NCBI GenBank assembly: GCA_966212505.1 | Contig: CBIHRS010000002.1 | Location: 62,001 to 126,000, forward strand | Reading direction: 5' to 3' | Length of the DNA: 64,000 nt | DNA from: CAMLIZ01 sp966212505 | Lineage (GTDB): Bacteria > Pseudomonadota > Gammaproteobacteria > Burkholderiales > Burkholderiaceae_C | Shown: positions 17,277 to 25,330 of the stretch, in pieces | How positions within the stretch are numbered: the stretch's first letter is position 1 | Layout: the number at the start of each line of letters is the position of its first letter | Notes under the pieces: generated by a model | Databases searched by the model: none | Told to the model about the DNA's origin: nothing | Seen by the model: only the letters and a program-made list of their open reading frames with translations | Translations under genes and position numbers: made by a program

Positions 17277-17308
17277 TCCGTTTGTCTTTTCACCTTCAAG
17301 GAGTCCAC

Positions 17309-17818
17309 ATGACGCGCATCGTCAAGATCATGCTGATGTTTTCGGTCGGGCTGTGGGGCGTGCTCGGCGCCCTGGGCAACGTGCTCGATTTCGCCGCCGG
17401 CCTGGAGCAGGTCAAGTTCGTGATCAGCATGGCCGGGGCCAAGGATGCCTCGGGCATCAGCTGGAAGGCCGTGCATTCGCCGATCCTCGCCAACCTGGCG
17501 TTCGGCGTGGTCTACGTCTCGAAGTTCCTCACCGGCGTGCTGTGCCTGTACTGCGGAGCCCGGCTGCTCGCCGCGCGCAATGCCGACGTGCCGACCTTCG
17601 AGGCGGCCAAGCAGCCGGGCATCCTCGGCTGCGGCATCAGCGTGGTGATGCTGTTCCTCGGCTTCGTGGTGTTCGCCGGCGTGTACTTCGAGTACTGGCG
17701 CGTGCCGACCTTCGGGATGATCACGCACCACTACGCCTTCATCTACACGATGTGCCTGATGAGCTTCCTGCTGTTCCTGCAGCGCCCCGACGTGCAGCCG
17801 CAGCCGCAGGCGCGATAG
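17309..17818 (+). CDS. DUF2165-like small integral membrane protein
   Basis: A 169-residue protein with four hydrophobic segments (about 8-28, 62-82, 105-128 and 135-155), matching the size and topology of the DUF2165 family of predicted small membrane proteins. AAGGAG is 6 nt before the ATG at 17309. Function is unknown. It lies between the reductase and the first Rieske oxygenase with short spacers, so it is cotranscribed with the biosynthetic genes and might support a membrane-bound step or transport. Confidence 0.65.
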   Translation: MTRIVKIMLMFSVGLWGVLGALGNVLDFAAGLEQVKFVISMAGAKDASGISWKAVHSPILANLAFGVVYVSKFLTGVLCLYCGARLLAARNADVPTFEAAKQPGILGCGISVVMLFLGFVVFAGVYFEYWRVPTFGMITHHYAFIYTMCLMSFLLFLQRPDVQPQPQAR

Positions 17819-17845
17819 CCCGGCCCACCAGAGAGAGGAGGGCGT

Positions 17846-18937
17846 ATGGCCATCAAGTCATTTCCCACCCGGGCCTGGTACTCGGCGGGCTGGAGCCATG
17901 AGTTCGCGGCGGGCCAGCCGGTCAAGCGCAGGATCGTCGGCAAGGACATGGTCTTCTTCCGCGACCGCGAGGGCCGCATCGTCGCGCTCGATGCGGTGTG
18001 CCCGCACCGCGGCGCCGACCTCGGCATCGGCGCCGTCGTCAATGGCAACATCCAGTGCCCGTTCCATGGCTGGCAGTTCAACGGCGCAGGGCAGTGCGTG
18101 CTGATCCCGTCGCAGTGCGAATCGCGCAAGATCCCCAACAGCGCCCGCGTGCGGTCGTACGAGGTGCGGGAGCGCCAGGAGATCATCTGGCTCTGGCCCG
18201 ACGAAGCGCCGCCCGGCGACATCGAGCCGCCGCACTACGATTTCCTCGAGCCCGACTACGGCCGCGGCATGCGGCGCACGAAGGACATCGCGGTGCTGGC
18301 CGCGGCGCCCTTCGTGTCGGTGGTCGAGAACGCGATCGACAACACCCATCCGCCGTTCATCCATCCCGGCACGCTGGCCGGCGAGCCGCAGGTGGTGGCC
18401 GAGCAGGAGATCCGCTTCGACGAGGACATGCGCGGCTACTGGGGCCAGCTCGACCCCGGCGACACGATCCACCAGCAGGTGAAGGGCACCGACGGGCTGC
18501 TGGGCCTGCACCGCCGGCTGATGGGCGTGACCGCGCTCGACCGCGGGCAGTGCTATTTCCGCTTCGACCTGGGCGGCGTGGTGTTCTTCTACGACCGCTT
18601 CACCTCGGGCCACGAGCAGGTGGGCTTCGTCGCGATCACGCCGGCCGACGACACCCACACCTGGTTCTTCGGCGAGCACGTGCGCTCGTTCGCGAAGAAC
18701 GCGGTGGTCGACTACGTGATCCGCAAGTGGATGCGCCAGCTCAACGGCGAGGACATCTGGCACGTGGAGAAGCTGCTGTCTTCGGGCCGCGCACATGGGC
18801 TCGAGAACCCGATCAGCGTGGTGGCCGATGCGCCGGCGCTGGCCTTCCGCCGCATCTTCTTCAACGCGCTGCGGCGCGAGGGCTCGGCCGAGCGCATGGC
18901 CGTCGACGCCGACATCTATGGAAGGAATGCCGCATGA
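17846..18937 (+). CDS. Rieske non-haem iron oxygenase (SxtT/SxtH/VanA-like)
   Basis: A 363-residue oxygenase. The Rieske [2Fe-2S] ligands are C52/H54 (CPHRG) and C71/H74 (CPFHGW). The mononuclear iron site follows the N-x2-D-x2-H-x4-H pattern with N162, D165, H168 and H173 (ENAIDNTHPPFIH). This is the short single-subunit type that includes vanillate demethylase and the saxitoxin hydroxylases SxtT/SxtH. It needs an external reductase and ferredoxin, and none is encoded in the cluster. It overlaps the P450 gene by ATGA. Hydroxylation or desaturation of the alkaloid scaffold is the likely role. Confidence 0.93.
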   Translation: MAIKSFPTRAWYSAGWSHEFAAGQPVKRRIVGKDMVFFRDREGRIVALDAVCPHRGADLGIGAVVNGNIQCPFHGWQFNGAGQCVLIPSQCESRKIPNSARVRSYEVRERQEIIWLWPDEAPPGDIEPPHYDFLEPDYGRGMRRTKDIAVLAAAPFVSVVENAIDNTHPPFIHPGTLAGEPQVVAEQEIRFDEDMRGYWGQLDPGDTIHQQVKGTDGLLGLHRRLMGVTALDRGQCYFRFDLGGVVFFYDRFTSGHEQVGFVAITPADDTHTWFFGEHVRSFAKNAVVDYVIRKWMRQLNGEDIWHVEKLLSSGRAHGLENPISVVADAPALAFRRIFFNALRREGSAERMAVDADIYGRNAA

Positions 18938-20265
18938 GTACCGCCCAGCTTGCCCGACCGCCGCGCAGGAGCGGCCCCGCGGGGCTGCCCGTTCTCGGCT
19001 CGACCTTCGACTGGCTCAAGGATCCCAAGGCCTTCAGCCTGCGGCTCTACGAGCAGTACGGGCCGGTGGTCGATGTCAACTACTTCTTCAAGGACGTGGT
19101 CTTCCTGCTCGGCGTCGAGGCCAACGAGCGGGTGCTGATGTCGCGCGACAAGGAGTTCTCCAACCAGAAGGGCTGGGCCCAGGTGTCGAGGCTGTTCGCC
19201 GGCGGGCTGATGCTGCTCGACTTCGACACGCACCTGCTGAACCGCCGCGTGATCCAGCGCGCCTTCACGCACAACAACCTGTCGAACTACCTCACCTCGC
19301 TGCGCGACATCGTCGAGCAGCAGCTGTCGCGCTGGCATGGCGTGCTCGACATCCAGGCCTACCAGCAGATCAAGGTGGTGATGCTGCAGACCGCGGCGTC
19401 GACCTTCCTCGGCATCGAGGACGAAACCGAATGCCGGCAGATGAACGCCGAGCTGATCAGCATGCTGAAGGCCGCGGTCGCGGTGCTGCAGCTCGACATC
19501 CCCGGCACCGCGTTCTGGCGCGGCATGCGTTCGCGCGCGTTCCTGCAGCAGCACCTGGGCGCCAAGGTCGAAGAGCGCCGCAGGCGCGGCGGCGACGACC
19601 TCTTCACCCAGCTGTGCATCGAGAGCCTGGCCGACGATTCGACGATGAGCAACGAGGAGGTCGTGGCGCACATGGTCTTCCTCGTGATGGCGGCCCACGA
19701 CACCACGGCCAGCCTGCTGTCGTCGCTGACCGCGCGCCTGGCCGAGAACCCCGACTGGCAGCAGCGGGTGCGCGAGGAGCTGGGTGCGCTGCCCGACGAC
19801 TACGGCATCCGCGATGTGGAGAACGCGCCGGTCACCGAGGCGGTGGTCAACGAGACGCTGCGCATGCACCCGCCGGTGCCCGACATCCCGCGCATGACGA
19901 CCAAGGAGGTCGAGGTGCTGGGGCATGTGCTGCCCGAAGGCACGCGCATCGTGATCTCGCCCGGCTTCACCCACCACTACGCCGGCTACTGGAAGGAGCC
20001 TTTCCGCTTCGACCCCGGCCGTTTCCTCGGCGAGCAGAAGCCGATGGAGTCGCGCTACCAGTGGCTGCCCTTCGGCGCCGGCGCGCACAAGTGCATCGGC
20101 CTGCACTTCTCGTACATCCAGTCGAAGATCTTCCTGCGCGCGCTGCTGCGCCGCTTCAGCGTGCTGCCTGCCACCCCCGAGAAGACAGAATGGTTCCACA
20201 TCCCGTTCCCGCATCCGAAGCAGAGTTTCCGGCTGGTGCCGCTGGTCGAGGGGACGCGGGCATGA
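18934..20265 (+). CDS. Cytochrome P450
   Basis: A 443-residue soluble P450. The I-helix oxygen motif is AAHDTT (253-258), the K-helix is ETLR (307-310) and the haem loop is FGAGAHKCIG (380-389) with cysteine ligand C387. No N-terminal membrane anchor is present. The sequence style (FxxGxHxCxG, long PERF region) resembles CYP51/CYP120-like bacterial P450s. It is coupled by ATGA overlaps to the Rieske gene before it and the Rieske gene after it, a three-oxygenase cassette. No dedicated ferredoxin or reductase is nearby. Confidence 0.95.
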   Translation: MSTAQLARPPRRSGPAGLPVLGSTFDWLKDPKAFSLRLYEQYGPVVDVNYFFKDVVFLLGVEANERVLMSRDKEFSNQKGWAQVSRLFAGGLMLLDFDTHLLNRRVIQRAFTHNNLSNYLTSLRDIVEQQLSRWHGVLDIQAYQQIKVVMLQTAASTFLGIEDETECRQMNAELISMLKAAVAVLQLDIPGTAFWRGMRSRAFLQQHLGAKVEERRRRGGDDLFTQLCIESLADDSTMSNEEVVAHMVFLVMAAHDTTASLLSSLTARLAENPDWQQRVREELGALPDDYGIRDVENAPVTEAVVNETLRMHPPVPDIPRMTTKEVEVLGHVLPEGTRIVISPGFTHHYAGYWKEPFRFDPGRFLGEQKPMESRYQWLPFGAGAHKCIGLHFSYIQSKIFLRALLRRFSVLPATPEKTEWFHIPFPHPKQSFRLVPLVEGTRA

Positions 20266-21356
20266 GCGGTACCCAGAGCCTGGGCCTGCCGCGCGAGGCC
20301 TACTTCTCGAACGAGTGGCACGAGAAGGAGCTGGCGCAGGTCTTCGCCGCCAACTGGAGCTTCGCGGGCATCGTCAACGACCTGAAGCGCGCAGGCGACT
20401 ACCTTTGCCTGACGGTCGGGCGCAGCCCGCTGTTCGTGATCCGCGATGCGGGCGGTGGGCTCAAGGCCTTCCACAACATCTGCCGCCACCGAGGCACGGT
20501 GCTGCTGCGCGGCCAGGGCAACACCGCCGACGCGATCGAATGCGGCTACCACTGCTGGCGCTACGAGCTCGATGGCGCGCTGCGCTCGATTCCGCAGCCC
20601 CAGCAGTTCGCCGGGCTCGACAAGTCGCAGTACGGCCTGCACCCGGCGGCGCTGCGCGTGTTCAAGGGCATGATCTTCGTGCACCCCGATCCGAAGCCCG
20701 AGCCCGACTTCGACCGCTGGATCGGCGAATTCGAGAAGCACCTCGGCCCCTACGACCTGAGCGGTCTGGAGGAGGTGCTGGCCACGCGCCGGCCGATGAA
20801 GGCGAACTGGAAGCTCTTCGTCGAGAACCACATCGAGAGCTACCACCTCTGGTACGCGCACCGCCGCTCGATCCTCGGGCTCGACCACAGGAAGCAGGTC
20901 AACCACTACTACAACGGCCACTGGTCGTTCTTCGAGCCGACGCTGGTGCACGGCCGCATGGCCGAATTCGAGAAGAAGATCCCGTCGCGCATCATCGCGC
21001 CCGATCCGCTGTGGTTCGGCTCGGGCGACCACCTGCTGTACCCGAACCTCGGCGTGGTGACCGGCGCCAAGTTCGTCGGCACGCTCAAGGTGATCCCGCT
21101 CACGCCCACCACCAGCGAGATCGAGATGCGCCTCTTCGGCCGGCCCGCCGCCGACGGCGCCGACGAGGCGCACGGCTACTACGAAGACGCCGGCAGCAGC
21201 GAGGACACCGACCTCAACGGCGAGGACATCGACCTCTGCGAGCGGGTGCAGGAAGGCATGCTGTCCTCGCGCGGCGGCGTGGGTGCGCTCGCACGCGAGT
21301 ACGAGCACTCGATCCGCTGTTTCCACGACAAGTATCTGAGTGAAATGTCGGCCTGA
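20262..21356 (+). CDS. Rieske non-haem iron oxygenase, ring-hydroxylating/choline-monooxygenase-like subtype
   Basis: A 364-residue oxygenase. Rieske ligands are C74/H76 (CRHRG) and C94/H97 (CGYHCW). The catalytic iron site reads ENHIESYHLWYAH, with H195 and H200 as ligands and a glutamate (E192) where the other Rieske enzyme of the operon has aspartate. This ExYH version is typical of the alpha-subunit/choline-monooxygenase branch, so the two Rieske enzymes are not recent duplicates. No beta subunit or reductase gene is adjacent. ATGA overlap with the P450 gene indicates coupled translation. Confidence 0.92.
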   Translation: MSGTQSLGLPREAYFSNEWHEKELAQVFAANWSFAGIVNDLKRAGDYLCLTVGRSPLFVIRDAGGGLKAFHNICRHRGTVLLRGQGNTADAIECGYHCWRYELDGALRSIPQPQQFAGLDKSQYGLHPAALRVFKGMIFVHPDPKPEPDFDRWIGEFEKHLGPYDLSGLEEVLATRRPMKANWKLFVENHIESYHLWYAHRRSILGLDHRKQVNHYYNGHWSFFEPTLVHGRMAEFEKKIPSRIIAPDPLWFGSGDHLLYPNLGVVTGAKFVGTLKVIPLTPTTSEIEMRLFGRPAADGADEAHGYYEDAGSSEDTDLNGEDIDLCERVQEGMLSSRGGVGALAREYEHSIRCFHDKYLSEMSA

Positions 21357-21441
21357 TGGGCCGGCTTCGATTCCTACAATGGCCGCGCCCCGGCCGCAGA
21401 GCCTGGGCGAGTCTCAGGGAAATCCAACAGGAGTAGCAGGA

Positions 21442-22074
21442 ATGATCAAGCTCTACGGCAACCCATATTCGCGCGCCAACCGTGTCCGCTGGACGCTGGA
21501 GGAGGCGGGCGTACCCTACCAGGAAGAAACCATCGAGCTCGGCCCCGAAGGCACCCGCTCGTCGCGCTTTCTCAAGATCAACCCCAACGGCCACATTCCG
21601 GTGATCGACGACGACGGCTTCGTGCTGTACGAATCGGTGCCGATCTGCCTCTACATCGCCCGCAAACATTCGCCCGACGGGCTGCACGTGAAGGCGGTGC
21701 AGGACGAGGCGCGGCTGCTGCAGTGGTCGGTGTGGGCCATGACCGAGCTCGAGAAGCACATCGAGACGGCCTCGCTGCACGTCACCTGGCTGCCGCCCGC
21801 GGCGCGCAGCGCCGACAAGGCCGCGAGCGAGCAGGCCGAGGTCAAGCGCTGCCTCGGCATCCTCGGCGAGGCGATCAAGGCCGACGGCCACCTCGTGGCC
21901 GGCCGCTTCACGGCGGCCGACCTGATCGTCACCGAGGTGATCACGAACCTCGTGCACTCTGGCGTCAACCTCGCCGAGTTTCCCGAGGTCAACCGCTATG
22001 TGCAGCGCCACCTCTCGCGCCCCGCGGCGAAGAAGGCCTTCGCCGACGACATCCTCAAGCCCTTCCTGGCCTGA
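21442..22074 (+). CDS. Glutathione S-transferase family protein
   Basis: A 210-residue GST with an N-terminal thioredoxin-like domain (MIKLYGNPYSRANRVRWTLE; the N-P-x-S-R-x-N segment binds glutathione; PNGHIPVID carries the cis-proline and LYESVPIC the gamma-glutamyl site) and an all-helical C-terminal domain (about 90-205). It is the last gene of the biosynthetic run, after an 85-bp spacer, with its own ribosome site (CAGGAG). It could protect against reactive intermediates or catalyse a conjugation or isomerisation in the pathway. It may have its own promoter. Confidence 0.85.
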   Translation: MIKLYGNPYSRANRVRWTLEEAGVPYQEETIELGPEGTRSSRFLKINPNGHIPVIDDDGFVLYESVPICLYIARKHSPDGLHVKAVQDEARLLQWSVWAMTELEKHIETASLHVTWLPPAARSADKAASEQAEVKRCLGILGEAIKADGHLVAGRFTAADLIVTEVITNLVHSGVNLAEFPEVNRYVQRHLSRPAAKKAFADDILKPFLA

Positions 22075-22169
22075 TTTGCGTTCGTTATCTCTGATATCTG
22101 CTTTCGCGGCTTGTTGACGCGGTGCAGCGGCACGTAGCCTTCGGCAGACGCCACTGCCAAGGACCTGCG

Positions 22170-22550
22170 ATGCCGCTGCTGCACATCTCCCTGCGAACCG
22201 GAAAGCCCGAGAGCTACCGCCAGGCCATCTTCGACGGCCTCTACCGCGCGATGCGCGACACCTTCAACGTGCCCGAGGATGACCAGTTCATGGCCATCAC
22301 CGAGCACGATGCGGCGAACTTCCGCTATGGCGCTTCGTATCTCGGCGTCGAGCGCAGCGACGACCTCGTCTTCATCCAGATCACCGCGAACAACACCCGA
22401 AGCGTGGAGCAGAAGAAGGCGCTGTTCCGGCGCATCGCGGAGCTGCTGGCCGACAGCCCCGGCTTGAGGCCCGAGGATGTGTTCGTGAGCCTCGTGGAGG
22501 TCGAGAAGGAGAACTGGTCGCTCGGCAAGGGGCTGGCGCAATACGCCTGA
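22170..22550 (+). CDS. Tautomerase-superfamily protein
   Basis: A 126-residue protein starting M-P-L-L, so processing exposes the catalytic N-terminal proline (Pro1) of the 4-oxalocrotonate tautomerase/MSAD superfamily. The length and the C-terminal EVFVSLVEVEKENWSLG-like segment (here DVFVSLVEVEKENWSLGKG) fit the fused double-domain branch of about 127 residues. The start is fixed by the conserved Pro1 and AAGGA upstream. The substrate is unknown. It is separated by 95 bp from the GST gene and need not belong to the cluster. Confidence 0.85.
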   Translation: MPLLHISLRTGKPESYRQAIFDGLYRAMRDTFNVPEDDQFMAITEHDAANFRYGASYLGVERSDDLVFIQITANNTRSVEQKKALFRRIAELLADSPGLRPEDVFVSLVEVEKENWSLGKGLAQYA

Positions 22551-22667
22551 GGCCGGCGCCGAGGCGCCATGTCCGATCAGGCCTCATGGTTGTCGGATCC
22601 GGCTCTGCCGCAGCGACGGGGCCGCTGCCAGAATCGCCCGCCATCCCGCCCATCGAACGGAGTCGCC

Positions 22668-23372
22668 ATGCATGCAGAGGCCCGCGCACAGCTCGAATCC
22701 CGGACCGGCCCCCACCTGGCGGATGCCTGCCTCGCGCTCGGCTTGCCGGTGCGGGTGGCGCCGTCGGCCATCGGCCCGCTGGTGCCCGGCATGGCCTGCA
22801 GCGGCCCGGCGCGGCCGGTCAGGCATGTGGGCAGCATCGACGTGTTCCTCGAGGTGCTGGAGCGCAGCCGCCCCGGCGACATCCTCGTGATCGACAACGC
22901 CGGCCGCACCGATGAAGCGTGCATCGGCGACATCGTGCTGCTCGAGGCCAAGGCCGCGGGCATCGCCGGCTTCGTGATCTGGGGCCTGCACCGCGACAGC
23001 CGCGAGCTGCGCGAGATCGGCCTGCCGGTCTTCAGCCTGGGTGCGCTGCCCACCGGCCCGCAGCGGCTCAACGTGCGCCCTCCCGATGTGTTCGAGCGCG
23101 CGCTGGTGGGGCCGCATGCGATCACGGCCGACGACGTGGTGGTGGGCGACGACAACGGCGTGATCTTCCTGCCGCGCGAGCATCTGCCGCGCATTGCCGA
23201 CACCGCCCGGAAAGTGCGCGACACCGAAGCGCGGCAGCTGGCCGCGATGCGGCAGGGCAGGTCGTTCCGCGAGCAGGCCCGCTTCGCGGAATACCTCGCG
23301 CGAAAGCAGGACGACCCGGGCTACGGCTTCCGCGCCCACCTGCAGGCGATCGCGGCCGCGGGCGAGCTCTGA
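22668..23372 (+). CDS. RraA-family protein / HMG-aldolase-like
   Basis: A 234-residue protein of the RraA/4-hydroxy-4-methyl-2-oxoglutarate aldolase fold. Recognisable are the GDILVIDNAG strand-loop (residues near 65-75), the catalytic arginine region in WGLHRDSRELREIGLPVF, and GDDNGVIFLP. Such enzymes cleave HMG or oxaloacetate; RraA itself inhibits RNase E. I chose the ATG at 22668 because CGGAG is close by and the upstream in-frame extension lacks family features. A metabolic aldolase role is favoured because aldolase-type residues are kept. No neighbouring protocatechuate genes are visible. Confidence 0.8.
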   Translation: MHAEARAQLESRTGPHLADACLALGLPVRVAPSAIGPLVPGMACSGPARPVRHVGSIDVFLEVLERSRPGDILVIDNAGRTDEACIGDIVLLEAKAAGIAGFVIWGLHRDSRELREIGLPVFSLGALPTGPQRLNVRPPDVFERALVGPHAITADDVVVGDDNGVIFLPREHLPRIADTARKVRDTEARQLAAMRQGRSFREQARFAEYLARKQDDPGYGFRAHLQAIAAAGEL

Positions 23373-23427
23373 GAAGCTGCGAACGAATCCGACACGCCCG
23401 CTCAGCCCGCCAAAGCGGCTTCTGAAA

Positions 23428-25314
23428 CTACCGCAAAGGCGCGCCGCAGCAGCCGGTCTTCGCTTTCGGCTTCGCGACCGGCGAGCTGCAGCCGCAGCCG
23501 GCTTCGCCTTCGGCCTTCTTCTCCTCGTCGAGCACGCAGCAGGCGGAGGCATCGGCCTTCGGCGGGCCGCCGCAGCAGCCGGAGGCCGGCGTCTCGATGC
23601 TGGCCGGTGACGCGCTGACGCTGCAGACACCCGTTTCAGGCAACTGCAGCTCCACGCGGTCGGCTGCTTCAATGTCGCCGGCGATCGCCGCCACCACCGA
23701 GCGCGCCTGCTCGAAGCCGGTGGCCATCAGAAAGGTCGGCGCGCGGCCGTAGCTCTTCACGCCCACCGTGTAGAAGCCCGCCTCGGGATGTGCGAGCTCG
23801 CGGTGCCCGTGCGGGCGCACGGTGCCGCAGCTGTGCAGGTTGGGGTCGATCAGCGGGCCGAGCGCCTCGGTCGATTCGAGCCAGGGGTCGAGCTTGAGCC
23901 GCAGCTCGGCCGCGATCGACAGGTCGGGCCGCTGGCCGGTCGCGCAGATGATCTCGTCGATGCCGGCGAGCTGCATCGGCCGGCCATCGGCGCCGATGCC
24001 TTCGATCGTGAGGTGATCGTTCTCGCGGCGGATCTGCTGGATGCGCAGGCCGCTGACGAACTCCAGCCCGCCGTTGTCGCGCAGCGCGCGAAGGTCGGCA
24101 CCGAGCTGGCCGCGCGCGGGCAGCGCATCGGCCGAGCCGCCGCCGAACACGCGTGCGAGCGTGGGCGTGCGCACGGCCCACACCAGGCGTGTTCCCGGGA
24201 CGCTGCGCGCCAGCTCCGCCAGGCCGAGCAACGCGTTGGCCGCCGAATGGCCAGCGCCGACCACCAGCGTGCGACGGCCCGCATACCGCTGGCGGTCGCG
24301 CCCGAGCACATCGGGGATGCCATGGAAGATGTGCTGCCGGTGCTCGCGCTCGCCGATCGCCGGCAGGCCGCTGGCGCCAAGCGGATTGGGCGTGCCCCAG
24401 GTGCCGGTGGCATCGATCACCGCCCGCACGCGGACCTCGACGATGCGCTCGCCCTCCATCACGCGGACCACGAAGGGTGCCTGCTCGCGGCCGGACGTCT
24501 TGACCTTGTCGAAGCCTTCGCGGCTCACCGACAGCACCCGATGATTCAGCTTCAACGCGCGAGCGACCTGCGGCAGCGCGGCGAACGGCCGCAGCACGCG
24601 CTCCACCACCTCGCGGGCCAGCGGCAGCTCGTCGGCGGGCGGTGCCTGCCAGCCGGTGGGCCGGAGCAGGGCCGCCATGGCGGCATCCACGTTGTAGCGC
24701 CAGGGCGAGAACAGCCGCACGTGTCCGTAGTCGAGCAGATGCGCGCCGACCGACGCGCCGGCCTCGAAGATCAGCGGCTCGATGCCGCGCTCGATCAGGC
24801 GCGCCGCCGCCGCCAAGCCCACCGGACCCGCGCCGAGGACGGCCACCGGCAGCGAAGCGTCGACTGCCGGTGCCTCGATCAGCGTGAGGCCCATCAGCAC
24901 CGCACTCGCCGGGCACGCGCCCTGGAATTCGGCCGAGGCCTGCAGCGCCCGCGGTGCCTGCTCGCGCGGCAACGGGGTGAAGCCGAAGCGGGGGAAGTAG
25001 CCGGCCGCCGTGGTCGTCAACAGGAACACCTGCCGGATGCCGCGCCGCCTGGCCTCCTGCAACATCAGGCCCACCAGCGATTCGCCGATGCCTTGCCGAT
25101 GCAGGCCCGGCGCCACCGCCACCGAACGCAGCAGCGCCACATCGCCATGGACCTCGGCACCGGCGACGCCGATCACCTCGGCCCCGCGGGTCGCGACCAC
25201 GAAGCTGGACAGGTGCGCCTCCGCGCCCTGCAGCGGCAGTGCGTTGGCCTGCAGCAGCGCGCGGATAGCGGGCCAGTCGGCCTGGCCGGCCTGGCGGAAG
25301 GAAAGGTTCTTCAT
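23428..25314 (-). CDS. ArsN2-type acetyltransferase / FAD-dependent oxidoreductase fusion with Cys-rich tail
   Basis: About 628 residues. Residues 1-145 are a GNAT domain of the ArsN2 type (acetyl-CoA motif SVAVAPGLHRQGIG; CPASAV near 136). Residues about 155-570 are a flavoprotein with a FAD motif (AVLGAGPVGLAAAARL) and a second Rossmann motif (LVVGAGHSAANALLG), as in ArsO-type or flavin-monooxygenase-like proteins. The last 50 residues carry four cysteine clusters (SGCCGG, ACC, GCGC, GCCG), a likely metalloid-binding tail. The GGAG upstream favours the ATG at 25314 over the one at 25323. It is last in the arsenic block; detoxification by acetylation or redox change is inferred. Confidence 0.85.
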   Translation of the reverse strand: MKNLSFRQAGQADWPAIRALLQANALPLQGAEAHLSSFVVATRGAEVIGVAGAEVHGDVALLRSVAVAPGLHRQGIGESLVGLMLQEARRRGIRQVFLLTTTAAGYFPRFGFTPLPREQAPRALQASAEFQGACPASAVLMGLTLIEAPAVDASLPVAVLGAGPVGLAAAARLIERGIEPLIFEAGASVGAHLLDYGHVRLFSPWRYNVDAAMAALLRPTGWQAPPADELPLAREVVERVLRPFAALPQVARALKLNHRVLSVSREGFDKVKTSGREQAPFVVRVMEGERIVEVRVRAVIDATGTWGTPNPLGASGLPAIGEREHRQHIFHGIPDVLGRDRQRYAGRRTLVVGAGHSAANALLGLAELARSVPGTRLVWAVRTPTLARVFGGGSADALPARGQLGADLRALRDNGGLEFVSGLRIQQIRRENDHLTIEGIGADGRPMQLAGIDEIICATGQRPDLSIAAELRLKLDPWLESTEALGPLIDPNLHSCGTVRPHGHRELAHPEAGFYTVGVKSYGRAPTFLMATGFEQARSVVAAIAGDIEAADRVELQLPETGVCSVSASPASIETPASGCCGGPPKADASACCVLDEEKKAEGEAGCGCSSPVAKPKAKTGCCGAPLR

Positions 25315-25330
25315 GGTCGACATGCTCCGT

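Noticed and set aside
5992..22074. A true saxitoxin pathway
   Set aside because: Counterparts of SxtB, SxtC, SxtI, SxtS, SxtU and the SxtA methyltransferase and GNAT modules are absent, and acyl ligase, desaturase and P450 are extra, so only a relationship in chemistry is claimed.
22170..23372. Tautomerase and RraA-type genes as members of the alkaloid cluster
   Set aside because: They are behind separate spacers and belong to families common in general metabolism; no link to the pathway is visible.
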